NCBI GenBank assembly: GCA_947624875.1
Contig: CANQMA010000003.1
Coordinates: forward strand, 1 to 64,000
Length of the DNA stretch: 64,000 bases
Direction of reading: 5' to 3'
DNA from: an uncultured Lachnospiraceae bacterium
Lineage (GTDB): Bacteria; Bacillota; Clostridia; Lachnospirales; Lachnospiraceae
The notes beneath the pieces were generated by a model. That model was not told the origin of the DNA. It ran no database searches and worked only from the letters and a program-made list of their open reading frames with translations. Made by a program: the position numbers and the translations under genes. Below are positions 34,745-43,690 of the stretch, piece after piece; position 1 is the stretch's first letter, and every line of letters starts with the position of its first letter.

Positions 34745-36127
34745 TTACCGTTGGTCTAATGGGATATAGTCCTGTTTTTTTGCAACATTTTTATATGCGG
34801 GACGAATGATTTTTCCGGCGTTGATCAACTCTTCAATGCGGTGCGCACTCCATCCTGCCATTCTGGCAGAAGCAAACATTGGTGTGTACAGTGCGTCCGG
34901 AAGTCCCAGCATAGAGTAAACAAATCCGCTGTAAAAATCGACATTTGCGCTTACCAGTTTGTTTCTCTTATGCTGCTTTGAAATAATGGCAGGCGCAAGC
35001 CGTTCCACATTTTCATATAATTGAAATTCATCCATGCGGTCTTTTTCTTCCGCCAGTGACTTTGTCAAATTCTTTAAAAGTTTTGCTCTCGGGTCGGAAA
35101 TGGCATACACCGCATGACCGATTCCGTAAATCAAACCGGACTTGTCGAAGATTTTTTTGTCCACAATTCCCTGAAGATAATTACTGATTTCCAAATCACT
35201 GTTCCAGTTGTCTACCGTTTCTTTCATATGGTCAAACATCTGCTTTACTTTAATGTTTGCGCCGCCATGTTTCGGCCCTTTTAATGAGCCGAGAGAAGCG
35301 GCGACGGCGGAATAAGTATCCGTTCCGGAGGAAGAAACAACATGGTTTGTAAACGTGGAATTATTTCCTCCGCCATGTTCTGCATGAAGTACCAGACATA
35401 AATCAAGCAGTTTGGCTTCCAAAGGGGTATAGACACCGTCCGGTCTTAAAAGTCTTAAGATGTTTTCTGCCGTTGACAGATTGATATCTGGATTGATAAT
35501 GTGGAGATCCTCTCCGCCATGATAATGGGTATGTACCTGATATCCATAAACAGAGATCAATGGAACGCGTGCAATCAGGCTCAAGCTCTGGCGAAGGACA
35601 TTTGAAATGGAAATGTCGTCCGGATTATCGTCCCACGCATAGAGCGTCAGCACACAGCGCGCAAGCAGATTCATCATATCCCTGCCCGGCGCTTTCATGA
35701 TAATATCCCGCACAAAACTTGGCGGAAGCGTACGGTACTGCGCAAGTACCTGATTAAAATTTCTAAGCCGCTTTGGCGTTGGGAGTTCTCCGAAAATCAG
35801 CAGATAGGTCGTCTCCTCAAAACCAAAACGGTCTTCCCCGAGGAACCCTTTGACGATTTCTTCGATATCAATGCCGCGGTAGTACAGTTTGCCTTCGCAT
35901 GGAACCGATTTCCCATCAATAATATCAAACGAATGGACGTCGCCGATTTCAGTCAGCCCTGTCAACACGCCTTTTCCGGTGGCTCGGTCACGAAGTCCCC
36001 TTTTGACATCATAGGTGTCATACAAACTGGTATCAATACGGGAATTGGTGATACAGCGGTCTGCATATTTATTAATCTGTAATGTTAATGCTTCTTCACT
36101 CATATTCGCATAGTTTTTTATCAACAT
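34745..36127 (-). CDS. Citrate synthase
   Basis: 460 residues, somewhat longer than the usual 370-430. The ATG at 36127 is 8 nt after AAAGGAG; a second ATG eight codons in (MSEEAL) is possible. Active-site regions are LHAEHGGGNNSTFTNHVVSSSGTD with the catalytic His and IYGIGHAVYAISDPRAKLL with the second His and binding Arg; GLRDRATGKGVLTGLTEIGDVH at the N-terminus is typical of this clostridial type. It condenses acetyl-CoA with oxaloacetate; with the malic enzyme in this window it suggests a partial TCA branch toward 2-oxoglutarate and glutamate (gdhA). Confidence 0.95.
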   Translation of the reverse strand: MLIKNYANMSEEALTLQINKYADRCITNSRIDTSLYDTYDVKRGLRDRATGKGVLTGLTEIGDVHSFDIIDGKSVPCEGKLYYRGIDIEEIVKGFLGEDRFGFEETTYLLIFGELPTPKRLRNFNQVLAQYRTLPPSFVRDIIMKAPGRDMMNLLARCVLTLYAWDDNPDDISISNVLRQSLSLIARVPLISVYGYQVHTHYHGGEDLHIINPDINLSTAENILRLLRPDGVYTPLEAKLLDLCLVLHAEHGGGNNSTFTNHVVSSSGTDTYSAVAASLGSLKGPKHGGANIKVKQMFDHMKETVDNWNSDLEISNYLQGIVDKKIFDKSGLIYGIGHAVYAISDPRAKLLKNLTKSLAEEKDRMDEFQLYENVERLAPAIISKQHKRNKLVSANVDFYSGFVYSMLGLPDALYTPMFASARMAGWSAHRIEELINAGKIIRPAYKNVAKKQDYIPLDQR

Positions 36128-36315
36128 CTGTTTTCTCCTTTGGTGCTGGGTTTCCCCGTTATTGTATCATAAGTTTCATAGATTCTCAATAAAGGCGGCA
36201 GGCAGCCGGCATTTCCTCCCGGAAATAAATTTTATGGGAAAATTGTTAAGAAAGATAGAAGAATAGAAGGTTTTATGGTAATATTATCCTGAGAGAGTAT
36301 CGACAGGAGAAAGAA

Positions 36316-37659
36316 ATGGATATTTTTGAGTATGCCAGAGGCATCAGAAGTGAAAAGGAATCTCCGCTTGCAAGCCGGCTTCGTCCGAAAAATTTAGATG
36401 AAGTGGTGGGGCAGGAGCATATCATTGGAAAAGATAAATTATTATATAGAGCCATTCAAGCAGATAAGATCAGATCTGTCATTTTTTACGGACCACCGGG
36501 CACCGGTAAGACGACACTGGCGAAAGTGATTGCGCACACGACCAGCGCGGAATTCACGCAGCTGAACGCTACGGTGTCAGGAAAGAAAGATATGGAAAAT
36601 GTTGTGGAAAAAGCGCAGCAGACCATGGCAATGAGCGGGAAAAAGACGATTCTGTTCATCGACGAGATTCACCGGTTTAATAAAGGGCAGCAGGATTATT
36701 TACTGCCGTTTGTAGAGGATGGCACTGTGATTTTAATCGGCGCAACAACAGAAAATCCGTATTTTGAGGTCAACACAGCGTTGATTTCCCGTTCGATTAT
36801 ATTTGAACTGAAACCGCTTTCCACGGACAATATAAAAACGTTAATAAATCGCGCCGTAAACGATAAAGAAAACGGGATGGGAGTTTATCAGGCTGAGATT
36901 GATGAGGATGCGGCAGATTTTCTTGCGCAGATTGCAAATGGGGACGCGAGAACCGCGCTCAACGCCGTGGAACTGGGCGTATTGACAACAGAGCCCGAAG
37001 CAGATGGGCGCATCCATATTACACTTGAAGTGGCGGAACAATGTATTCAAAAAAGGGCGCTCCAATATGACAAATCCGGAGACAACCATTATGACACGAT
37101 TTCGGCTTTTATTAAGAGTATGCGTGGCTCCGATCCGGACGCCGCTGTCTACTATCTGGCAAAAATGCTCTATGCAGGGGAAAGTGTAGATTTTATTGCG
37201 CGGCGGATTATGATTTGTGCGGCGGAAGACGTGGGAATGGCGGATCCACAGGCGCTGGTTGTTGCAAATGCAGCAGCACAGGCAGTTCATCAGGTGGGAA
37301 TGCCGGAGGCGCAGATTATCCTTTCGGAGGCGGTCATTTATGTTGCCACAGCACCGAAAAGCAATGCAGCCTGCGAAGCAGTCTATGCCGCAATGGACAA
37401 AGTAAAAAATACGATTACAGCGCCGGTTCCGGCACATTTACAGGATTCCCATTACAAAGGTTCTGCAAAACTGGGACATGGGATTGGTTATCTGTATGCC
37501 CACGACTATCCGAATCATTATGTCAAACAGCAGTATTTACCGGATGGGTTGACAGACTGTGTGTTTTATCAACCGGGCACTCTGGGCTATGAGGTGAAAG
37601 TCAGGGAACACTTTGCAAAGATAAAAAATGGCGAGACACAGGAAAACGATAAAAAATAG
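36316..37659 (+). CDS. rarA: Replication-associated recombination protein A (RarA/MgsA)
   Basis: 447 residues. The AAA+ clamp-loader-like core has LRPKNLDEVVGQEHIIG, Walker A YGPPGTGKTTLAK, Walker B ILFIDEIHRFNKGQQD and sensor LIGATTENPYFEVN, then the C-terminal tetramerisation region HYDTISAFIKSMRGSDPDAAVYYLAKML. It acts at stalled replication forks. The ATG follows GACAGGAGAAAG. DUF5717 starts 14 nt downstream and may be co-transcribed. Confidence 0.96.
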   Translation: MDIFEYARGIRSEKESPLASRLRPKNLDEVVGQEHIIGKDKLLYRAIQADKIRSVIFYGPPGTGKTTLAKVIAHTTSAEFTQLNATVSGKKDMENVVEKAQQTMAMSGKKTILFIDEIHRFNKGQQDYLLPFVEDGTVILIGATTENPYFEVNTALISRSIIFELKPLSTDNIKTLINRAVNDKENGMGVYQAEIDEDAADFLAQIANGDARTALNAVELGVLTTEPEADGRIHITLEVAEQCIQKRALQYDKSGDNHYDTISAFIKSMRGSDPDAAVYYLAKMLYAGESVDFIARRIMICAAEDVGMADPQALVVANAAAQAVHQVGMPEAQIILSEAVIYVATAPKSNAACEAVYAAMDKVKNTITAPVPAHLQDSHYKGSAKLGHGIGYLYAHDYPNHYVKQQYLPDGLTDCVFYQPGTLGYEVKVREHFAKIKNGETQENDKK

Positions 37660-37673
37660 ATGAGGGTACGATA

Positions 37674-40600
37674 TTGAAACAACTAATTGAAAAACTGGCG
37701 TCCGGAAATGCAGTTTACGAGACGCCGGATGTTGAAATTTCAGAAAACCGAATTGCAGTGGAACTTGAAACCGGACAGACAGTCCGGGGAGAAATTGCGA
37801 TTACAGGAAAGAGCGGACTGCCGGTCAAAGGAGTAGTCTACTCTACGGACAGCCATGTGACTTTTCCAACAAACCAGTTTTTTGGCATCCATAATAAAGT
37901 ATATTATGAGGTTCATGGGAAAAATCTGTCTGAAGGACAAATCTGCAGTGGAACCATCAGTGTGATTACGACCGGAGGAGATTACGCCATTCCTTTCGGA
38001 ATCACAATCAAAAAAACAGCCATTCAGTCAACGAAGGGAACGATTTCCACACTGCAGGAATTTGTAAAACTGGTGCAGGAGAGTTATGACGAAGCATTAC
38101 TGATTTTCTTATCAAAAGAATTTCAGGTTCGGTTTTTAAAAAATGACAGTTTCGGGTACACATTGTATCATCAGGTGATGAAAAATGGAAACCGGCATGC
38201 TGCGCTCGAAGAGTTTCTGGTGGGTATGGGACTAAAAGAACCGGTGCGCATCCAGATTAAGGAACATCTTCAGGAGTTTACGGACATTGAGGAAAACTAT
38301 GCAGATACGATTGAGATTGTCAAAAGCACATGGGGATACATGGATGTCGACGTCCTTGTAGAGGGTGATTTTCTCTATAACTGCAAAGAAAAAATTTCCG
38401 GAGAGGAATTTAACGGAAAAATTGCAGAGTATCAGTATTTTATGAATGCAAATAAACTGCATGGGGGAAGTAATCATGCGAAAATCACATTTTTGACTTT
38501 TCATGATACGGTTACCTTTGATGTCGTGATTGTCAATCAAAAGGACAGTCTTGAAACATATCTAAACGAGAAAAGGAATCATGTAGATCTGGTCAAAAAA
38601 TATCTGGACTTTAGAACCGGCGTCATAGACAGTGTCCAATGGACTAAAGCAATGAACCAGCTGGCGGAAGAACGGTTTGCAGCGGATAAAAATGATGTGA
38701 CCGGTCTGTTGTTACAGGCACATGTATCTCTTGTGCAAAACCACAATGAAGAAGCATCTGGATTTCTGAATCAGATTTCGCACAATCTCACGAAAAACCG
38801 GGCGCATCAGATGGAGGAATACTGTTTTTACTTGTATTTGCGGACGCTTTATAAAAATAATCCGGAATATACGCATGACATTAAAGAAGAAATCAAAGGC
38901 TATTTTGAAAACGGACATGACTCATGGCAGCTTTTATGGATTCTGTTTTATATGGACGAGCGCTATGAGGAAAACCCAAGTCTCAAATATACAATGATTA
39001 AACGATTATTTGCGCAGGGTTGTCATAGTCCTGTCATGTACTATGAGGCGTCGGATATTCTTGTAAAACAGCCGGAATTACTGCGCGTGATAAATCCGTT
39101 CGAAGTCCAGGTCCTAAATTTTGCCGGCCGGTACCATATGGTAAAGGAAGAACTGGCAAAGCAGACGGCGACGCTTTTGAATAATCAAAAAAATTTCAAT
39201 CAGACCTATTTTCAGATTTTGACCAGAATATACGAGGATACCAAACAGGATGATATCTTAGCGTGTATCTGCGCCATGATTATCAACGGAGAGAAAACCG
39301 ACCATAAATATTTTTCATGGCTGGAACTGGGAGTCCGGCACGAATTGAAACTGACCAATCTCTATGAGTACTATATCTATGCGGCGGATACAGAAAGTTT
39401 TGCTCCGCTGCAGATGGCGGCGTACCGTTATTTTTCTTATGGAACGGATACATTGGCAGAAAAGAAAGATTATTTTTATGCCAATTTAATTGTAAATCTC
39501 AAAGAGGATGGACAAATTTACCCGAAATACAGAGAAGAACTTGAAAAGTATGTGACGTCACAGATTTTACAGGGAAAAAACAACCGTTTTCTGCAGATTG
39601 TTTACAATGAGGTGCTTTCAAAAGAATTTGTTGTAGACGACATGGAAAACAGGATGTTTCAGATTTTAAACACGTATGAGATCCATGTACCGAATCAGAA
39701 TGTCAAGGCAGTTTATGTATGCCGGAAGGAAACCGGGCAGGCGCAGATGACAGCGCTTGACTGCGGTGTGGCGAATATTCAGATAGACACTAAAAATCCG
39801 GTCATTACCTTTATGGATTATCAGGGACGGATTTACGCCAAAACCGATTATGACCTGATGCCGTTAACCTTAAACATTCAGCTTGAGAGCAAGAACATGA
39901 ATGATATTCAGGTGCTCCGTATGGTTGAAGAAATGATGGAAAATCCATCCGGTCATCAGGGAAAAATCTCTGAATTGAAGCGGGCGGTTGAAATGCCCGG
40001 AATTTCAAAACAGTTTGAATTGGCATTGAAAGAGTTTATTGTTGATTACTATTACAAAGGTTTTGACCAGGGAGATTTAGACATTTATTTATTGTCTCTG
40101 GATCTCAGAGAACTGACGATTCCATCGAGAAATAAGGTAATGGAAATCTTGATCAGGCGAAATCTGTTTGAAATGGCATATCCCCATATTGCCCGGTACG
40201 GTTATCAGGGAATTCAGAAGGAACTTTTGGAACAACTTTGTCTGTCTCTGGTATCCAAAGAGGAGTTTTTTGGAAATAAACTGCTGACAGAGATGTGTTC
40301 CGTGATTTTCAGAAACGGATGCCGGGAAAAATCTATTTTAACGTATCTCGGAAAGTATTATGAAGCCGGATCGCTGGAACTTTATCAGTTATTCCTTGCC
40401 TTACAGGCAAAAGAAATTGAGGATAACACGCTGGCGGAAAGACTCTTGATTCAGTATCTCTTTGAGGCGAATACCGGGGACGAGATTTACAATATTTATC
40501 GGGAGTATTTAAAGCAGCCGACATCATCGGTGGTCCGCAGGGCATTTTACACCTATGTCACTTACAATTATTTTATTAAAAAGGTTCAGTGCCCGAAGAT

Positions 40601-41210
40601 TGTCTGGGAAATACTGGAACAGGAATATGCAGACGGATTTCAGACAACGCTCATTACGAAAATTGCATTTATGGAGGTTTTGTCAAAAAAAGAACAACTG
40701 ACAGAGCAGCAGATTACGATTGCAAAAAAACTTCTGGAGGATTTAGCAAAAAATCATATTCTATTTGATTTCTATAAGAAATTTAATCAATGGTTTAAGG
40801 TGCCATATCACATGATTGATAAGACGGTGATCGATTTCCGGACAAATCCACGCCACCATGTGGATATTACCTATCGGATTAAAACAGAAGAAGGCTTTAC
40901 GAAAACGGTAACAGAGGAAATGGGCAGCGTTTATCAGGGAATCTTTTCCAAGGAGATTATTATGTTTTATGGGGAAGAGATTCATTACAGCATTAAAGAG
41001 TACTCGGACGAGTTTCCTGAGGGAAAAATCGTTGATAACTATTCAGTAAAAATCACGGATAAAAATACCTATAATGATGAGACCCGTTTTGGGATGATTA
41101 ACGGAATGATGATATGTAGACAACTAGAGCGCGACGAGGCTGCAAGAGAGATTATGCAGTCATATGAGCTTGACCGTGTTGCAGGTCAAAAGCTGTTTAA
41201 GCTTTTATAG
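37674..41210 (+). CDS. DUF5717 family protein (very large, repeat-rich, unknown function)
   Basis: 1178 residues from a TTG start behind GATGAGGG. No signal peptide or membrane helix is seen. Residues about 1-300 are beta-rich (VEISENRIAVELETGQTVRGEIAITG; NGKIAEYQYFMNANKLHGG), resembling immunoglobulin-like modules; from about 300 to 1000 the sequence is helical with TPR-like spacing (AEERFAADKNDVTGLLLQAHVSL and many short helix pairs), and the C-terminal 150 residues turn beta-rich again (VDITYRIKTEEGFTKTVTEEMGSVYQGIF). The next gene, an Hsp70-like protein, follows after 9 nt, a pairing that suggests a complex. Function unknown. Confidence 0.75.
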   Translation: MKQLIEKLASGNAVYETPDVEISENRIAVELETGQTVRGEIAITGKSGLPVKGVVYSTDSHVTFPTNQFFGIHNKVYYEVHGKNLSEGQICSGTISVITTGGDYAIPFGITIKKTAIQSTKGTISTLQEFVKLVQESYDEALLIFLSKEFQVRFLKNDSFGYTLYHQVMKNGNRHAALEEFLVGMGLKEPVRIQIKEHLQEFTDIEENYADTIEIVKSTWGYMDVDVLVEGDFLYNCKEKISGEEFNGKIAEYQYFMNANKLHGGSNHAKITFLTFHDTVTFDVVIVNQKDSLETYLNEKRNHVDLVKKYLDFRTGVIDSVQWTKAMNQLAEERFAADKNDVTGLLLQAHVSLVQNHNEEASGFLNQISHNLTKNRAHQMEEYCFYLYLRTLYKNNPEYTHDIKEEIKGYFENGHDSWQLLWILFYMDERYEENPSLKYTMIKRLFAQGCHSPVMYYEASDILVKQPELLRVINPFEVQVLNFAGRYHMVKEELAKQTATLLNNQKNFNQTYFQILTRIYEDTKQDDILACICAMIINGEKTDHKYFSWLELGVRHELKLTNLYEYYIYAADTESFAPLQMAAYRYFSYGTDTLAEKKDYFYANLIVNLKEDGQIYPKYREELEKYVTSQILQGKNNRFLQIVYNEVLSKEFVVDDMENRMFQILNTYEIHVPNQNVKAVYVCRKETGQAQMTALDCGVANIQIDTKNPVITFMDYQGRIYAKTDYDLMPLTLNIQLESKNMNDIQVLRMVEEMMENPSGHQGKISELKRAVEMPGISKQFELALKEFIVDYYYKGFDQGDLDIYLLSLDLRELTIPSRNKVMEILIRRNLFEMAYPHIARYGYQGIQKELLEQLCLSLVSKEEFFGNKLLTEMCSVIFRNGCREKSILTYLGKYYEAGSLELYQLFLALQAKEIEDNTLAERLLIQYLFEANTGDEIYNIYREYLKQPTSSVVRRAFYTYVTYNYFIKKVQCPKIVWEILEQEYADGFQTTLITKIAFMEVLSKKEQLTEQQITIAKKLLEDLAKNHILFDFYKKFNQWFKVPYHMIDKTVIDFRTNPRHHVDITYRIKTEEGFTKTVTEEMGSVYQGIFSKEIIMFYGEEIHYSIKEYSDEFPEGKIVDNYSVKITDKNTYNDETRFGMINGMMICRQLERDEAAREIMQSYELDRVAGQKLFKLL

Positions 41211-41219
41211 GAGGATAGA

Positions 41220-42455
41220 GTGGTTAAGGGAATGATTTTAGGAATTGATTTTTCAAGCGATTATACACAGATGGCATATTTAGATGAGAAAGGAAATCCG
41301 CAGTCACTCAGTTTTGGAACCTCAGATAATTTTCTGATTCCGACTGTGGCGTGCTATCACAGTAAACTAAAAGAATGGTATGCAGGCGAGGAGGCAGTCA
41401 ATAAAAAGGCGGAAGAGAACTGTCAGTTTTATGAAAAACTGCCTGAATTGTCTGTAGAAAAATCCAGTGGAGAAAATCTGGAACGGATTCAGTCTTACTT
41501 CTCCCATTTACTGCAGTGGGCGCAGGCAAGAGGTGAGAACCGGAAAATTAAAAATATTGTGATCACCTTAGAGGAAGTGGTTCCTGATTTGTTGGACATC
41601 ATCACAGAAGCGTTGTCAAATCTGGGCTATCCGGCAGAAGACATCAAGGTTATCAGCCACTCTGAAAGTCTTGTTTATTATGTGTTAAACCAAAATAAAG
41701 AGATTTGGATGAATCAGGTATATCATTTCCATATGAATTCTGACCGGTTTTTACTGAGACAGTTGAAAGTGCTTCATGGCAGAGGTCCCTCTATGGCATA
41801 TGTGGATATGGAAGATCTGACAAACATGATTTCCATGAAAACTGTTTTAGAGGATCCGCAGCACGCAGACGAGCTGCTGTACCAATTTTTGGAAGAACGG
41901 TTCCAACATCAGGTAGTTTCAGGAATTTATCTGTCGGGAGACGGATTTTATGCGCAGGATTGGGAAAAATCCATCCGGCTGATGTGTCAGAACCGACGGG
42001 TATTTAAAGGAAATAATCTGATGGTCAAAGGAGCAGTGTACGCTGCAAAAGAATTCTTTTATACCCCTGTTTTAGAAAATTACCTAATTTCCTGTAAAGG
42101 GCGTACCAGAGTCAAAGTGACAATGGAGGTCCAGTACAAGGAACGGGATCATTCCATTGTGCTCTCCAATGTGGGAGATTACTGGTCCCAGGCAAAAGCA
42201 AAGGCAGAATGCATTATGGAAATGCCAACCAAGGCAACGTTTGTAGTAAACGATCTGCTCAATCAGACAAAAGACGCCTTTGAGATCGACCTGACCGGAT
42301 TTCCAAAGAGACCTCCGAAAACAACACGGATTGAGATTAATTTCAGATATCTTTCTGAAGACCAGTTTGAAGTGACAATCCGGGATTTGGGATTTGGAGA
42401 ATTATTTAAAAGTTCAGAAATGGAGGTTCGAAAGGTTTATCAGTTAAAAGCATAG
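41220..42455 (+). CDS. DUF5716 family Hsp70/actin-like ATPase domain protein
   Basis: 411 residues from GTG 41220 behind TAGGAGGATAG. The N-terminus GMILGIDFSSDYTQMAYLDEKG is the phosphate-1 loop of the Hsp70/actin fold, NFLIPTVACYHSKLKEWYAGEEAV is the Hsp70-style second segment, and VSGIYLSGDGFYAQDW resembles the adenosine motif. The substrate-binding domain of a true DnaK is replaced by a short beta-rich tail (TRVKVTMEVQYKERDHSIVLSN). It is encoded directly behind DUF5717 and before a TPR protein. A role as an ATP-dependent scaffold or chaperone for the partner is inference. Confidence 0.8.
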   Translation: MVKGMILGIDFSSDYTQMAYLDEKGNPQSLSFGTSDNFLIPTVACYHSKLKEWYAGEEAVNKKAEENCQFYEKLPELSVEKSSGENLERIQSYFSHLLQWAQARGENRKIKNIVITLEEVVPDLLDIITEALSNLGYPAEDIKVISHSESLVYYVLNQNKEIWMNQVYHFHMNSDRFLLRQLKVLHGRGPSMAYVDMEDLTNMISMKTVLEDPQHADELLYQFLEERFQHQVVSGIYLSGDGFYAQDWEKSIRLMCQNRRVFKGNNLMVKGAVYAAKEFFYTPVLENYLISCKGRTRVKVTMEVQYKERDHSIVLSNVGDYWSQAKAKAECIMEMPTKATFVVNDLLNQTKDAFEIDLTGFPKRPPKTTRIEINFRYLSEDQFEVTIRDLGFGELFKSSEMEVRKVYQLKA

Positions 42456-42515
42456 AAAATCCTGATGAAAGATTCCGGGACAGAAGATGTTATATCTGAT
42501 AAATGAAAAAGAGTT

Positions 42516-43295
42516 ATGAATAAATTGATGCTTTGTACAATCCATACAGAAAAACCATATTATATTAAAGAAGTCAATAAAAATATTTATTCGATTGAGG
42601 AACTGGCGTATTACTTATACAATTATTTATATTTGGTAGACCAGTCATTTTTCAGCGACAGTCTGCTCGATTATATTGAAAATGAATTGAATCAGCAGAC
42701 CATTGCGGCAGGAATTCGGCAGATTGTTGAAAATCAGGGCGGTCTGGGAGAAAAAATATCGTTTGTCATCAAGAATTCCGGATATTATTCCGAGCGTGAA
42801 GCGGAGAAGATTGAAAATCATCTGATTATGCTCAGTTCCAAAACTTCTGCGGAACGGGTGAAGGCAAAAGCGGATATGTTAATGGATAATGGAAAATATA
42901 ATATGGCAATCAATTATTACAACAGTATATTAAAAAAATCCGTCAATAACGAACTGCCGGAACGGTTTTACGGGGATGTCTATAACAATCTGGGCGTAGC
43001 GTATACCAGACTGTTTGCATACGAGGAGGCGGCTGCCGCTTTTCGTTGCGCATACCGGTTGAACACGTCCACGGAATCGCTGGAATCCCTCTTACTCTGC
43101 TCGATTCTTACAGGAGACGAGGAACGTCTTAAAGTCGACCAGAAAAAGTATGGAGTATCGGATACCGTGATTAACCGGATCCGCTCCGAGGTGATTAAGC
43201 AGCGGGTTCATATCCAGTCGGAATGGAACGAAGAAAAAGAAGCAGAATATATCAAAAAGTGCAAAAAAGAGTATGTTGTTGAAATCAACAGCTGA
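42516..43295 (+). CDS. TPR-containing protein of unknown function
   Basis: 259 residues. The first 130 residues are helical without a recognised domain (SIEELAYYLYNYLYLVDQSFFSDSLLDYIENEL), and residues about 135-205 contain TPR-like pairs (ADMLMDNGKYNMAINYYNSILKK; GDVYNNLGVAYTRLFAYEEAAAAFRCAYRLN). The C-terminus is charged. It is 60 nt after DUF5716, probably in the same transcript, and is followed by the valS T-box promoter. The ATG lies behind AAAAGAG. Confidence 0.7.
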   Translation: MNKLMLCTIHTEKPYYIKEVNKNIYSIEELAYYLYNYLYLVDQSFFSDSLLDYIENELNQQTIAAGIRQIVENQGGLGEKISFVIKNSGYYSEREAEKIENHLIMLSSKTSAERVKAKADMLMDNGKYNMAINYYNSILKKSVNNELPERFYGDVYNNLGVAYTRLFAYEEAAAAFRCAYRLNTSTESLESLLLCSILTGDEERLKVDQKKYGVSDTVINRIRSEVIKQRVHIQSEWNEEKEAEYIKKCKKEYVVEINS

Positions 43296-43352
43296 TGATT
43301 TTTGTGGAAAGAAATCACTGTGATTTCGGACAGGATGAATCGATTTTCTGTG

Positions 43353-43381
43353 TTGACAAACGGCAGGGAAATCATTAAGAT
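43353..43381 (+). promoter_or_regulatory. Promoter of valS
   Basis: Consensus TTGACA at 43353-43358 and TAAGAT at 43376-43381 with a 17-bp spacer; the transcript would begin near 43388 at the T-box leader. Confidence 0.8.
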
Positions 43382-43387
43382 AGAATC

Positions 43388-43650
43388 AAATGAGAAATAC
43401 TGGGAAAAAGAGGAGTAACAGCAAACCTTTTTCAGAGAGCAGAGGATGGTGGAAACTTTGCAAAGTAGTGGCTGTGAAGGTAGCTTTGGAGTAGAAACGG
43501 TGAAAGATATTGGTAGTCGTTTCCGGTTCGTCCCCGTTACAGGATAAGATGAGTGATAAAAAAGGTGGTACCGCGAGCAAATCGCCCTTTTTGAAACGGT
43601 ACCAGCATAAAAAGTCATGCCGATACCAGAGGTGTGGCTTTTTTATTGTG
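43388..43650 (+). promoter_or_regulatory. T-box leader controlling valS
   Basis: The conserved T-box sequence AAAGGTGGTACCGCG is at 43561-43575. Upstream is a Stem I candidate: an AGTA (specifier-loop E-type 5' strand) after GAGG, then ACAGC pairing with GCTGT, and on the 3' strand GAAGGTAGC where GTA is the likely valine specifier (the overlapping GGT would read glycine, but the downstream gene is valS). A terminator follows. Uncharged tRNA-Val should stabilise the antiterminator and switch on valS. The gene-free stretch 43296-43690 is fully explained by this leader and its promoter. Confidence 0.93.
43607..43646 (+). terminator. T-box regulated terminator before valS
   Basis: AAGTCATGCC pairs with GGTGTGGCTT through a 10-bp stem with G-U pairs, followed by TTTTTT. 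It is mutually exclusive with the antiterminator containing the T-box sequence. Confidence 0.85.
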
Positions 43651-43690
43651 AAAAAGCCGTGTCAGATTCACTGAAAAAAGGAGTAGCAAA

